From assembly GCF_029407905.1 (NCBI RefSeq), contig NC_073624.1, positions 110,546,001 through 110,610,000 on the forward strand: DNA of 64,000 bases, in the 5' to 3' direction. This document shows, in pieces, positions 10,936-22,599 of this stretch. Within the stretch, counting starts at the first letter, position 1. The number at the start of each line of letters is the position of its first letter. Source of the stretch: Bubalus kerabau (taxonomy: Eukaryota; Chordata; Mammalia; Artiodactyla; Bovidae). The position numbers were made by a program, and so were the translations under genes. The notes below the pieces were generated by a model. That model was not told the DNA's origin and did not search any database. It saw nothing but the letters and a program-made list of their open reading frames with translations.

Positions 10936-11107
10936 TAATTGTTATTGTAAATTAAGTCTAAAAGTTAAGAACTAAGTTTAAAGCTTTTGGGTTGATAATG
11001 CTAGTAAAAGCATATGGGTATAGTACATTGTTGTTATAAGAAGATGGCTATCAACTCAAGAAAGCTACAAAATATGGAAATGCATTTGGGATATGTCCTG
11101 GTATACA

Positions 11108-11306
11108 TAGATGCTGGGAGGGATTGGGGGCAGGAGGAAAAGGGGACAACAGAGGATGAGATGGCTGGATGGCATCACCAACTCGATGGACGTGAGTTTG
11201 AGTGAACTCCGGGAGTTGGTGATGGACAGGGAGGTATGGTGTGCTGCAATTCATTTGGTCGCAAAGAGTCAGACACAACTGAGAGACTGAACTGAAGTTA
11301 ACTGAA
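11108..11306 (+). mobile_element. BovB 3' end, 5'-truncated
   Basis: Plus-strand BovB from GATGCTGGGAGGGATTGGGG to the ACTGAACTG tail. CTGGTATACA occurs at both edges (11098-11107 and 11307-11316) and is a plausible 10-bp target-site duplication. Confidence 0.9.
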
Positions 11307-11521
11307 CTGGTATACACAAATGTCCAAGTGTATAATTTTTAAAATATAAACATACTTTAATTGAATAACTAATTGTCTGTGACAAAACTGATATCAAGCA
11401 GAATTAAATGCTGAAACATGGCAATGAGTACTTTTCTTTATTGTCCAGTATCATCCAGAGCTTTCAAATGTTTGAGCTTTTGAAAAACTATTTGGGATTA
11501 ACTGATTCTTACTATGACATT

Positions 11522-11800
11522 GAGGAGAAGTCAATGGCACCCCACTCCAGTACTCTTGCCTGGAAAATCCCATGGATGGAGGAGCCTGGTAGGCTGCAGA
11601 CTATGGGGTCGCTAAGAGTCAGACACAACTGAGCGACTTCACTTTCACTTTTCACTTTCATGCACTGGAGAAGGAAATGGCAACCCACTCCAGTGTTCTT
11701 GCCTGGAGAATCCCAGGGACGGGGGAGCCTGCTGGGCTGCCGTCTATGGGGTCGCACAGAGTCAGACACGACTGATGCGACTTAGCAGCAGCAGCAGCAA
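11522..11800 (+). mobile_element. Bov-A2 SINE (dimer)
   Basis: Two Bov-A units in tandem (about 11522-11640 and 11672-11785) joined by the TTTCACTTTTCACTTTCATGC linker, ending in TTAGCAGCAGCAGCAGCAAC. This dimer without the tRNA head defines Bov-A2. Confidence 0.95.
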
Positions 11801-12783
11801 CAATGATACTGAAATTTTAAATAAGTGATATCTCTAAATCTTGGTTGCACTTAACCGAAAATCATTGAGGAATCTTTAAATATTTAACAAACAGAACTCT
11901 TAAGAGTCTCTGTCTTTTTGAAACTTTTAAGAATTGCAGTTATTTAAAACAAAGCTAACAAAAAGAAAGACTTGGAAATGTATCCATAAAAAACAAATTG
12001 AGAAGAGAACAAATTAAATGATAGGAATTCAAACAGCAGGTAAGACTTAGTTTGAAATTCTATAATTGCATTTGGAATAAGTTGATTTTGATAGAGCTCT
12101 CACTTTTCATTGGCAAATTTAGATTCTATACAAGAATGGAATGATGCTAAGAAGGCCTCTAATTTTGCAAGACCTAAATTTGGTTTAAAACATCTAAAGC
12201 AATTATAAATATAGATAACTTACTTGATAATGTTTTCATGTTAACATTTTTGCCAGAGATAAATTTTCTGATTGCAGGTAAAAATGATGTGCTTAAGCAA
12301 ATATTTACCATGAAATATTTACTTTTTTAAATATCAGAATTGAGAATATCCTCTATTTAGCAGAACTGCTTTGAGCTTGTCAGTTTTCCTATTTCTGTAG
12401 GGAGAATATTTCCTTAGTGAAAAGTATTGTTTTTATAGAAAATATTCTATTGAAGATATCAACAGTATCAAATTTATTAGCCCTCTAATTGGTTTTGAAG
12501 AAGATTACAGAATTTCAAAAAAATATTAAATAAGGAGAGAATTAAAAATACATTTTTAAGAAAAGAAAAACAGTGATATGATGTTGGGACAGATAACAGT
12601 TAAGGAACTGATTAAAAGTATTTGCTTATACCAGTAGAATTGCTGCTGTTGACAATTTTTTGTATTCTGATAATCAAGATAAAGTAGCTTCTCCCTTTAT
12701 GAAACACTTGTATGTGTTATCTCTATTTTATAAATAGAATTTTAATTTTGAAAACATTTTTAAATAGAATTTTATACATCACT
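11801..12783. other. No gene seen
   Basis: Very AT-rich, unassigned. No repeat family or exon recognised. Confidence 0.45.
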
Positions 12784-12860
12784 AGGGAGGCCTGGCGTGC
12801 TGCAATTCATGGGGTCGAAAAGAGTCGGACACGACTGAGCGACTGAGCTGAACTGAACTG
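12784..12860 (+). mobile_element. BovB 3' tail, very short
   Basis: Only the last ~77 bases of BovB remain: GGGAGGCCTGGCGTGCTGC, then GTCGGACACGACTGAGCGAC and the (CTGAA)n tail. CpGs are retained, so it is probably fairly young despite its size. Confidence 0.88.
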
Positions 12861-13031
12861 AGTACAATAAAGCCAAACGTTCAACAAGCAAATAATATTT
12901 CAAAACTTTATAATGGTATAACTCTTTTAGAGACTTATATTCACTCTTAAAATTGTTTCAGTTTGAACAGTAGATGACATGGTCTCTCCGGCAAATGGTA
13001 GGAAACAAAGTTAAAACGCAGCCTTGACCGT

Positions 13032-13239
13032 GAAGTCGCTTCAGTCATGTCTGATTCTTTGCAACCCATAGCGCACCAGGATCCTCTGCCCATGGGGTTC
13101 TCCAGGCAAGAATGCTGGAGTGTTGCCATGCCCTCCTCCAGGGGAGTTTCTCCACCGGGGCCAGGGATCCAATCTGCATCTCTTATGTCTCCTGCATTGG
13201 CAGGTGGGTTCTTTACCGCTAGCGCCACCTGGGAAGCCC
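13032..13239 (-). mobile_element. Bov-tA SINE
   Basis: Reads in reverse from the GTCGCTTCAGTCATGTCTGA tail block through the Bov-A body to GCCACCTGGGAAGCCCC, the complement of the tRNA-like head. Confidence 0.93.
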
Positions 13240-14090
13240 CAAAGGCAGGCAGGGGTGACAAATTATGAAGGACACTGAAGGTGAGGGTAAGGAGTTTGGA
13301 TTCTGTGGGACAGGAGACTAGCAAAGGATTATTTCTGTCACATATTTTAGGTGCAGGAAATTGAGCTAAAATTGACTTACCCTATGCCTTGAATAGACTT
13401 TTAACGCCATAAGGTTCTATTTTTGAATATGAGGATAATAGTGATGATCCTGATGCTCTTCCAACTTTTAACTGGTTGTAGAATCACAAACTTTTAAGAA
13501 GAATAAACTTTTCTTGAAAGCTTATTGTATAAGTTTAGTTGATCACATTGGTGAATTGCCAACACCTTTTCAGTAAACATAATTTTAATCTTATACCACG
13601 TTTCTACAGTCTGGAAAGAGCTTCCATGCATTTAGTCAAAATGTGGTATCCAGACCTGAATTCAATTCACCATTTCCCATCCTCCCTATCTGGCTGATTG
13701 AATTTAAGGTTTTGAAAATTCTTTTCTTTATTCTTTGTCCGAATAATCTTCTCCTTCAGGTGTTTATTTCACTCAGGTGTACGGCCTCAACATAAATGTG
13801 GTGTTCATTCTTATCCAGCAACCTCTCCAATAGTCTTTTGCTTAATGTTTTTTACTACATGTTTGATTCATAAGAAATTATCAATATTTGAGCTACAAAA
13901 ATAACAATTTCAAAAGTTTTAACCTGTTGCATCTCCCCTTGTTTCTTATCCTCCTTCTCTCAGAAACCTAGATCACTTAACTCTTTTCCTTCTTCTTCTC
14001 CAGTTAGTTCTATGGCATCATTTCATCCAAATAGTTTTTATTGTTTTAACATCCTGGGGATTTCATATTATGTTAGATTGAATTCATATT
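13240..14090. other. No gene seen
   Basis: Unassigned AT-rich DNA. No exon-like or repeat-like block recognised. Confidence 0.4.
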
Positions 14091-14094
14091 ATAT

Positions 14095-14315
14095 TAGATT
14101 ATTAGTAAGCAACATCACTGAGCACTTTCTACATGCCACATATTTTCTATGAGCTTTCCAAGTATCAACTCATTTACTTTTTCAAAAAACCCGATGAAGT
14201 TGATGCTGTTATCTTCATTTTATAAATGATGAAACAGTTACTGATGGTTAATGCAATGTTGCCACATACACATATTAAATATCCAAGTTGGAATTTGAAC
14301 TCAGGCAGTCATTAT
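14095..14315 (-). mobile_element. MIR SINE
   Basis: In reverse, it contains the MIR core signs: a complement of the ACTGAGCACTTTCTACATGCCA block, TATCAACTCATTTACT, ATCTTCATTTTATAAATGATGAAAC, and GAATTTGAACTCAGGCAGTC at the right end. Heavy divergence fits the known mammalian-wide age of MIR. Confidence 0.85.
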
Positions 14316-15642
14316 TACTATTGCCATACTACTTTTTGTAATTAATAAAGGTGGAGAGGGGGATTGGGAATTAACACAATACAGGTCACAACAGGGAAAA
14401 AGCAGTAATTTTAGTGAAGGGGATAAAAATAGGCTATTTATAAAAAAGACTGAGATTTCACAACTTTAGCTTATTTCTGGCAAACATAATGATCATAGAG
14501 GAGTTTTTAAATTATGGAGAACTTTGGGGACCTGAGTTCTGCAGTATGTTGTGGACATACTGCAATATGTCGAAGCATACTTTTGAAAACAGCTCCAGCC
14601 AGAGATATTTTGAAAACTATGTAGGAAAGAGTGGGGGCCCTGAGGTAAAGGACTAAGAGGAAGAAGGAAAGGGAATGTGCACAATTCAGTAACCTGAGGT
14701 ACTTTTCAGGGACATTCTCACTCAAAGTACCAAGGATCTAGGGGACAAGAGTTGAGGACAGTTCTTTAACAAAAGCCCACACAGGAGGTGGGTCATATAG
14801 CTGTGCTGAGTTCCTCATAGAGACATTCCAGAGGAACTCCCTCTTACTATTTAGGTTCCATATTTTCTGGTGCAGCTGGAAGTTTCTACATTGTTGTTGC
14901 TTATTGATGCTCATCACAATCAGCTGGGATGACATTCTAACTGTGATCATTATGGCATTGCTAAGAAAATCTTATCACACTTTCAAAATAATCATACTGC
15001 AAAGATCCCCAATTTATGCATTATGTTGTTAATATAATATAACGTAAAATTCTAAGAAAATAGTAATACTTCTAATAGATGATTTCATATATTTACAGGG
15101 CATGCTAGAAAACAGGTTTGACATAAATGTTGACTCTTTCAATGTGGGTAAATTGAATATGTATGATAACTAATTGTGTAAAAGTTTACACAATTGTGGC
15201 CTTGTAGCATATAAATCAGTTGTAATCTTTTATTTTTTAATCTTATATATTGTATATATATTATCTTATATATTGTAATCATATATTTTCAGTTCATATA
15301 TAACTGTAGCAAAAGTGAGATAAAGATTCTTCAAGAGATTTTTTTTCATGATACAATTAGATAAAAAGTAGTTGCTCTGTAATAAGGAAATATTCCACTT
15401 TTAGCCTGAGTCTGTAGGAGCTTAAAATCTTAACAATGATAGGTGCACCAAATAATACTAACTTAAGAGTTTTTTTCTATTTGAGCTAGATCAAGAGAAG
15501 GTAAATTCTCAAGTTATGTAGAGTCCTAAATTCCTTGAAAATTTGGGGGTCTTTTACAGGCAAAGTTTATTCACTGACTTTAAATCACATACTTCCTATT
15601 GTCTAAGACAAGTTATATATATTATACCTATTATACAAACTG
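14316..15642. other. No gene seen
   Basis: Unassigned. 14493-14950 has three overlapping minus-strand open frames of 60-72 residues with no recognisable product. 15220-15310 is an AT-rich, partly TATAT-repeated patch. Confidence 0.4.
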
Positions 15643-15861
15643 GGGGTTTTTCTGGTGACTCAGATGGTAAAGAATCTGCCTGCAGTGCAGGAGAACTGGG
15701 TTTGATCCTTGGGTCAGGAAGATCCCCTGGAGAAGGGAATGGCTATCCACTCTAGTATTCTTGCCTGGAGAATTTCATGGACAGAGGAGCCTGGTGGGCT
15801 ACAGTCCATGGAGTCACAAAGAGTCAGACATGACTGAGCAGCTAACACTTTCACTTCACTT
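15643..15861 (+). mobile_element. Bov-tA SINE
   Basis: Complete: tRNA-like head with GTGACTCAGATGGTAAAGAA, B-box-like GGTTTGATCCTTGGG, the Bov-A body and the CTAACACTTTCACTTCACTT tail. Confidence 0.95.
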
Positions 15862-16325
15862 TATATAAACTATATAATAAGTAACTGCACAGTGGTAGGT
15901 TATAAATATTATCATTACAGCTTATAAATAAATTAACATAATTTAAGTTATTAAAAAAATTTTTTTTTGACTGATGATATATCCTGGCAGGGGCTGACAT
16001 TTTTAGGACATGGAACGAAGAAAGTATGTGTATTGGCTTGTAGTGATCAGAGTGAATTCAAATTATAGGAAACAGATCACACTTCCTAGCAGTATTCTGC
16101 AGAGCTGAAGAAATTTGTAGGCTTATTCTAATTCTTATAGAAAAAAATTTGAGTAGTTAATAACTCATAACTTGTGGTGTTTGGAGTTGAGAGTAGTGGT
16201 GAAGGTGTCATGATCACAGAAACCACTGTCTCCTTTATGCTTGGAGAATTCTGAAATCTGGAAGTTGGCTGATGGTAGGGAAGGCTTACAATCCATTCTA
16301 GTTATGTTTAATATTGAAAGTGTTA
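15862..16325. other. No gene seen
   Basis: AT-rich unassigned sequence with a T-run near 15955-15968 and a 68-residue minus-strand open frame (16165-16371) without family resemblance. Confidence 0.35.
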
Positions 16326-16327
16326 AG

Positions 16328-16634
16328 CTAGACTTGCATGGTCCAGTATGGTAGCCTGTAGTCACATGCATTTACTGAGCATTCGAAATAGGACTGGTCC
16401 TGATTCAGATGTGCTCAAAGTGCTAAATACAAATAGGATTTTTAAGATTTAGTATTTAAAAAGAGTGCTATGTATCAGTTTAAAATATTGATTACATGAT
16501 AGAATGGTAATATTTTAGAATATTGGGTTAAAGTATATTAATAAAATTAGTTTTTTAATGTGGTTACTGAACAGTTTAAACTGTATATGTGACTAACATT
16601 TGTGGCTCCTCATATTTCTATTGGACAGCACTGG
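16328..16634. mobile_element. hAT (Charlie-type MER) DNA transposon relic
   Basis: The right end ATTGGACAGCACTGG matches the terminal inverted repeat common in mammalian hAT MER elements. The left end (TGGTCCAGTATGGTAGCC) is its diverged partner, followed by the ACTGAGCATTCGAAATAGGACT block. The AT-rich middle fits a non-autonomous element. The exact subfamily is not resolved. Confidence 0.65.
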
Positions 16635-16640
16635 CCTAGC

Positions 16641-16915
16641 TTGCTGCTGCTGCTGCTAAGTCGCTTCAGTCGTGTCCGACTCTGCGACCCCATAGACGGC
16701 AGCCCACCAGGCCCTGCCGTCCCTGGGATTCTCCAGGCAAGAACACCGGAGTGGGTTGCCATTTCCTTCTCCAATGCATGAAAGTGAAAAGTGAAAGTGA
16801 AGTCACTCAGTCGTGTCCGACTCCTAGCGACCCCATGGACTGCAGCCTACCAGGCTCCTCCGTCCATGGGATTTTCCAGGCAAGAGTACTGGAGTGGGTT
16901 GCCATTGCCTTCTCC
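16641..16915 (-). mobile_element. Bov-A2 SINE (dimer)
   Basis: Starts with the CTGCTGCTGCTGCTAAGTCG block and contains both Bov-A units with the ATGCATGAAAGTGAAAAGTG linker. It is inserted just beside the hAT relic. AGCTT flanks both ends, a short possible target-site duplication. Confidence 0.95.
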
Positions 16916-17777
16916 GAGCTTAAGTCTTGCTTAGAGAAGTCTTGCTTCTCTCTTTGTTACTCACCCATTTCATATTTGGAAACAGGCCAGTTTATCTGCT
17001 GGGTCTGGGAAAGGGGCTGACGACTCCAGCTCGGTCTTTTTCCCTTTCTCCATTCTCCGGGAAGCAGCCTGTCCAGCAGAAGCATGCCTCAGCATCACCC
17101 GCTTTTCTGTCAAGGATTAAGGAGCCTGCTCATGGGGGTGAGGGGCAGTACTGCAGTTTTTCAGCCATGCCTATGACTGGGTAGGTAATTCCATATCACT
17201 TGAGGCCATGTGTTGATATTAGCAAGCACTGCTTGCACAGTTCTAAGCCATTTCCTGTAAACAGGTGTTTAGTTTTGTTTTTACAATAATAACCCATACC
17301 AGATCTCCATATCTGTGTTTTTGATTCCTGTATCTAGTATGTAGTTTGACTTTATCTCAGATAGGGAAAGGATTACCCTTTATGAGGACCTCTCAAACTC
17401 TTAACAGTGGGACCACAGAGGAACTGTCTGTATGCCCAGCAATCAGCATGATACAGATGAATGAGTTTATTGTGTATTAATTGACCGCTGTGGAATGCCA
17501 CAAGGTTTGAGCCATCTCAACCTAATATCAATCAAGAGGGTAGATTTTGGGGTCTAGAGGATTCTAGCAAAAAGAGGCTGAGCAGTAGCCTGCCAAGGGC
17601 AGGGGCTGGAGAGGCAGAGGCGGGGGTTTGGTGGAGTGGGAGGCCACAGAGGCCCATCAGAGAGTGCACCATCCTTTCCCTGGAACTGTGCAAATTAGAG
17701 ATGCCTGTGGAGGTCTTCCAGAAAATCTATATTCGAATGCCTGCCTCATCAAGGATCCTAATGTCTGGGATTATGGT
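16916..17777. other. No gene seen
   Basis: Somewhat more GC-rich than its surroundings, especially 17560-17700. No splice-bounded coding exon or known repeat recognised. The plus open frame at 16927-17184 is without family resemblance. Confidence 0.35.
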
Positions 17778-17987
17778 TCTTGTTCAGTTGCTAAGCTGTG
17801 TCCAGCTCTTTGTGACCCCATGGACTGTAGCCCGCCAGGCTTTGCTGTCCATGGGTTTTTTCAGGCAATGATACTGGAATGGGTTGTCATTTCCTCCTCC
17901 AGGGGAATCTTCCTAACCCAGGGACTGAAACCTCATCTCCTGCATTGACAGATGGATTTTTTACCACTAAGCGAACTGGGAAGCCCA
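17778..17987 (-). mobile_element. Bov-tA SINE
   Basis: Reverse Bov-tA from GTTGCTAAGCTGTGTCCAGC to ACTGGGAAGCCC. Nearly all CpGs have decayed, suggesting an older copy. Confidence 0.92.
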
Positions 17988-18314
17988 ATATCTGGATTAC
18001 AATAATACTAATCATTTAAGACGTGGTTTTTTCCTTTTCCCCAACTATCCTCCAGGTCTTAGAATTTCAGAGAAGAGAGATCCTAAAGTAGCAGAGTGAG
18101 ATGGGATTACAAATGAGAACAGTGCAAGAATAGACAATCTCCTTCCCCACACACTGTCATGGTTCGGGATTTGAACTGATTTGGAATCAACCTCTCTGTT
18201 TAAATTCTGAGATATTTTAACACCTGAAAACACTTAGCAAAATGGAATGATATGAGAAAGCTAAGAGATGTGCCTGAGGAGTCCTCAAGCAGTAGGAACA
18301 GGAGAGGTACTAGA

Positions 18315-18475
18315 GCATGGATTATGAGATGTTACTCTGTATCACAAGCACATGGAGGGTTTGAAGTCCAGTCTCCAGAGTTTTTAATTTAATAGATCTG
18401 AGAGGGTCTCTGGGACCTGAGAACTTGCATTTCTAAATTTCCAGGTGATAAATTTTCCCATACAGTATTGAGATA
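18315..18475 (+). mobile_element. MER5/MER20-like hAT DNA transposon fragment
   Basis: ACATGGAGGGTTTGAAG, then CCAGAGTTTTTAATTTAATAG, GGACCTGAGAACTTGCATTT and CCAGGTGATAA follow the order of the common mammalian hAT MER elements. It is heavily diverged and the ends are not seen. Confidence 0.55.
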
Positions 18476-19075
18476 TGAGGAAGTCATCCTGGCTTACACA
18501 CAAGTTAGGGTTTATACTAACTAGAACAGTCTGTTTGTGGCCTATCGAACATACATTGGACATCTGCTTTAATTACTAAAGAAAAGGGCACATTCACCAG
18601 AAGTAAAGAAAGTCTATGTTAAAAATAAAGATTGAATGGCTCTCTCCCTGGGATGCCAACGCTAGTACTCCTTAGACAATAGGGCTCCCTTCCCAGGTGC
18701 CAAGGCCACACTGACTTGCTGTGTAAGTGCTGGTCTATTTTCCTTTTTTTTTTTTAACCTTGAAGAAATGTACTCTTGACTTGTTTAATGTTCTTTGTTC
18801 TAACAAGAGGTAAAACTGTGCTGAAAGCCAAGTTTCTCTGTAGTAGTTTCTTAGAGTAATCTGGGAAACTGGCTCCACGCTATAGTCCTCAGTTTGGCTC
18901 AAACAAAACTTCTTTCTATTATTATTATTGACAGTTTATTGATTATTTTTATTGACATAGGTAATATTAATATTGACAGGTCAGAGGCCATACTTTAAGA
19001 ATCACTGTCAAAGGCAGTAGTAAAACATAATAAAACAACAGTAAAAAAACAATCTTTCTGATTGTAGCCATTGCT
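18476..19075. other. No gene seen
   Basis: Unassigned, with a T-run near 18745-18756 and a small ATT/TTG-rich repeat near 18918-18965. Confidence 0.35.
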
Positions 19076-19288
19076 TGTTTACTGTTTAGCTGCTAAATTG
19101 TGTCTGACTCTTTTGTGACCCCATGGACTATAGCTCTCTAGGCTGTTCTGTCCATAGGATCTTCCAGGGAAGAATACTAGAGTGGGTTGCCATTTGTTTC
19201 TTCAGGGGATCTTCCTGACCCAGGGATTGAACCTGTGTCTCCTGCTTGGGAGGCAGATTCTTTACCGCTGAGTCACCAGGGAAACCTT
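19076..19288 (-). mobile_element. Bov-tA SINE
   Basis: Reverse Bov-tA, from GCTGCTAAATTGTGTCTGAC to GAGTCACCAGGGAAACC. It abuts the BovB 3' end that follows. Confidence 0.92.
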
Positions 19289-19433
19289 GCATCCATTCAG
19301 TTCAGTTCAGTCTCTCAGTCGTGTCCGACTCTTTGTGACCCCATGAACCGCAGCACACCAGACCTCCCTGTCCATCACCAACTCCCGGAGTCCACCCAAA
19401 GCTATGTCCATTGAGTCAGTGATGTCATCCAAC

Positions 19434-19949
19434 AGTTAGGTAGTTAGAATAGGGAAAAGGAGTCCAAAATGGCGGTGGCTAAAAGACAAGGAAGGGAAAA
19501 GCCCGTGAAAGTAGAACAGAGGAAGGTCAAAGGAAGGTCCGAGGACCGGAGTGAGGACTTCAGGTAGAACAGCACTCCTGACTAAGCCCAATTTGCATAG
19601 GGCCGGCCCAGGGGGAAGAAAAAAAACATAAAAAGTGGAGCCTAAGGGCGCTCCCCACCTCCCACCCCAGTGCACTGGTGTGCTCTTCTCTTTGCGTCTT
19701 TGGATCGATATGCCCTCATGCCTCAAAGATGGATTTTCCTGCTATTAACTAAATGAAATAGAACTGTGACACTAAGCTGTAACACTGATTTGTCTAAAAG
19801 CTATAACACCGTCCGCTCGAGACCTGAGAGCTATAACACAGTCTGTCCAAGACCCGAGAGCTGTGACATGTCGAGGGCTTTAACGTCCGTCACTCCAAAT
19901 CTTTGTTGGGATGAGACAGAACCAAGGAACATACACTCGCATGGCACAA
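19434..19949 (+). mobile_element. Solo LTR of a bovid endogenous retrovirus
   Basis: About 516 bases placed cleanly inside a BovB. It shows a purine-rich U3, an ACATAAAAAGTGGAGCC TATA-type box near 19626, a C-rich leader, and a U5 made of repeated GAGCTATAACAC / GTCCGAGACC units. There is no retroviral coding sequence beside it, so it is a recombined solo LTR. CCAAC at both edges (19429-19433, 19950-19954) may be the target-site duplication, but the canonical TG...CA ends are not clear, so the edges may be off by a few bases. The sequence resembles the bovine BTLTR families. Confidence 0.75.
19764..19890. repeat. Degenerate ~30-bp repeats in the LTR U5
   Basis: Four to five imperfect units built on AGCTATAACACNGTC followed by GAGACCNGAG, at roughly 28-33 base spacing. 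Several units keep CpGs. Confidence 0.75.
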
Positions 19950-20771
19950 CCAACTCATCCTCTGTCGTCCCCTTCTCCTCCTGCCCTCAATCTTTCCCAG
20001 CATTGGGGTCTTTTCAAATGGGTCAGCTCTTCGCATCAGGTGGCCAAAGTATTGGAGTTTCAGCTTCAGCATCAGTCCTTCCAATGAACACCCAGGACTG
20101 ATCTCCTTTAGGATAGACTGGTTAGATCTCCTTGCAGTCCAAGGGACTCTCAAGAGTCTTCTCCAACACCACAGTTCAAAAGTATCAATTCCTCAGCGCT
20201 CAGCTTTCTTCACAGTCCAACTCTCACATCCATACATGACCACTGGAAAAACCATAGCCTTGACTAGACGGACCTTAGTTGGCAAAGTAATGTCTCTGCT
20301 TTTCAATATGCTGTCTAGGTTGGTCATAACTTTCCTTCCAAGGAGTAAACGTCTTTTAATTTCATGGCTGCAGTTACCATCTGCGGTGATTTTGGAGCCC
20401 CAAAAAATAAAGTCTGACACCATTTCCACTGTTTCCCCATCTATTTCCCATGAAGTGATGGGACCAGATGCCATGATCTTCGTTTTCTGAATGTTGAGTT
20501 TTAAGCGAACTTTTTCACTCTCCACTTTCACTTTCATCAAGAGGCTTTTTAGTTCCTCTTCACTTTCTGTCATAAGGGTGGTCATCTGCATATCTGAGGT
20601 TATTGATATTTCTCCTGGCAATCTTGATTCCAGCTTGTGCTTCTTCCAGTCCAGCATTTCTCATGATGTACTCTGCATATAAGTTAAATAAGCAGGGTGA
20701 CAATATACAGCCTTGACGTACTCCTTTTCCTATTTGGAACCAGTCTGTTGTTCCATGTCCAGTTCTAACTT

Positions 20772-20866
20772 TTGGAGCCTCCAGAATCATGAGAAAATCA
20801 GTTTCTGTTGTTATAGCTTACCCAATCTGTGGTACTTTCCTGTGGCAGTCCCAGGAAATAATACAG
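20772..20866 (+). mobile_element. MLT1 (ERVL-MaLR) LTR, 3' end
   Basis: GGAGCCTCCAGAATCATGAG, TTTCTGTTGTTATAGCTTACCC, and GGTACTTTCCTGTGGCAG with AATACAG at the end follow the MLT1 LTR terminus. Confidence 0.75.
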
Positions 20867-20961
20867 CCACAGTGCTCGGCTCATATCACTCCTGAAATAC
20901 TCACCACATCACTTTTTAATGTGCTTATATTTCCTGTTATCCAGTAGATTATAACGCCTTT

Positions 20962-21475
20962 GATTAGTCTTCTATTGCTGTCATAATAAAGTGCCACAAA
21001 CATAGTGGCTAAAAACAACTCTTATTTATTTTCTTAGCGGTCCAATGCCATTCTCACAGAGCTAAATTCAAGGGGTCAGCATATTTCTGAAGGCTCTAGG
21101 GGATGACCCATTTCCTTGCCCATACAGAATTCATTTCCATGTAGTTGTAGGACTGAGGTATCTTGTCTTTGCTGGCTGTCAGCTGGAAGCTACCCTTAGT
21201 TCCTAAGCACCCCCTTCATCTCAGAACTAACAACACGGGGGTGACGCCTCACTGCCATTTCTTTGATGTCACTGCATTTCTAACTGTGGTCAAAAGGTTC
21301 TCTGCCTTTGAAAAGTCATGCGATTAGATTAGGTCCATCGAAATAATCCAGAATAATTTCTTCATCTCAAGGTTTATTATGCTAACTGCATTTACAAAGT
21401 TGTGGGGTCTTTTATTTGCTATGTCAGGTACCATAGTCACAGGTTACAGGAACTCAGCCATGGATACTTCAAAAT
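20962..21475 (-). mobile_element. MLT1 (ERVL-MaLR) LTR, minus strand
   Basis: Opens with ATTAGTCTTCTATTGCTGTC and CACAAACATAGTGGCTAAAAAC, the reverse of the MLT1 3' end. It passes through GGCTCTAGGGGATGACCC and reaches the 5' part near 21440-21470 (CACAGGTTACAGGAACTCAG). It is strongly diverged, with a large non-matching middle. Confidence 0.7.
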
Positions 21476-22599
21476 TTAAGGGCAGATTTCATTCACTGTT
21501 TGCATCCTTAACCTTTACCAAAGGTTGGCAAACAGATTTTAAACCAAATTCCTTACCTTGGACATGCAAATGAAAGCCAGGAAGAAAGAGAGGGTGGGAC
21601 TGAAGAGAGAGCGAAAAGGAAAAAAAGAAGGAAAAACAGAAGAAAGGAAATAATATCTTCCTAACAGAACTTCACCTTATCAGGTAGAAGTCCTAGAATA
21701 ATGTACAGTACATAATGTTCCATTCAGTTAGCTATGTACTGTACTAGAGCGGGCATATAAAAGGCATTTAATAAATGTTTTGAACAGATCTGAATCATAA
21801 AGGTTATGAATTTAGCTATTAATCACCTCACCAATGACTAAACTACAGAGGTAATTACAATCAATTTCAGTGAACTGTATTATATATCATGGTTGGAAAC
21901 AAAATGCCTTTCTAGTCAATTATCCTGCTTGTGTTATAAACCATATGATCCTTTGTAATTTTAAAGTACTAGAATAAAATAAAATACTCTTTAAAAAGTG
22001 TTTATTTTACAATAAAGAAAACCCTGAAATTCTTAAACTGAGTCATATTATAAATGTCTTTCAGAGTCATGTCACCATCTAGAGAGACTGCTTTTAACCA
22101 AATTCCAGAGAAATCAAAATCTATATGCTTTCTTAGAAAAACTGACTTACTCTACAGATGCTATTTGACCTTGGAGATGCCACAGTAATTTCAAGATTTA
22201 GGTATAATCTCCCTGGGTGGGGGGGGCTGGGTGGTATTTGTTATGCATTACTTTCAAAGCATATTGATGAGAAGATAATCTGTTTTAGCCATCTTCGTTG
22301 GGTTTTAAGGGGACACCCTTGAATAAAGTGCAAAGGACTTACTCAGCAACAGATAATTACCAGAGTGGGATGGTTCATAGAATGTCCTTGATGAAAGCAT
22401 TGCAGAAAATCTCAGCAAGACAGGGATTATGATCATAAAGTTGCTTTCTTGACAGTTATACATTTTCTTCAACTAACTAAACACTCACAGATTTCTTAGT
22501 AGAGTTGTTATAAGTGCATGGGTTTCTCTGTCAATTTTCTTCATGGCAGGCAATCTAAACACTTTCACTGTAGCTAAGCCTGGCAGCTATATATCTATT
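21476..22599. other. No gene seen; GA-rich tract inside
   Basis: Unassigned AT-rich DNA. 21568-21650 is almost pure purine (GA-rich with few C/T). 22215-22231 contains four G-runs with short loops. No exon recognised. Confidence 0.4.

Larger units (their letters stand above)
19297..20771 (-). mobile_element. BovB, minus strand, split by an LTR
   Basis: The left piece (19297-19433) is the 3' tail up to GTGATGTCATCC. The right piece (19950-20771) resumes at CATCCTCTGTCGTCCCC, the bases that follow in every other copy, and continues through the RT C-terminal region, motif C and the GVRQGC block, ending 5'-truncated at 20771. Open pieces 20193-20657 and 20560-20790 on the minus strand carry decayed RT sequence. 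In one of them the usual LRYADD reads LRYADDHP after a frame change. Confidence 0.93.

Noticed and set aside
19764..19890. CRISPR-like spaced repeats
   Set aside because: The units are degenerate, closely spaced, inside a retroviral LTR U5 and in a mammalian genome. They are an LTR-internal minisatellite.
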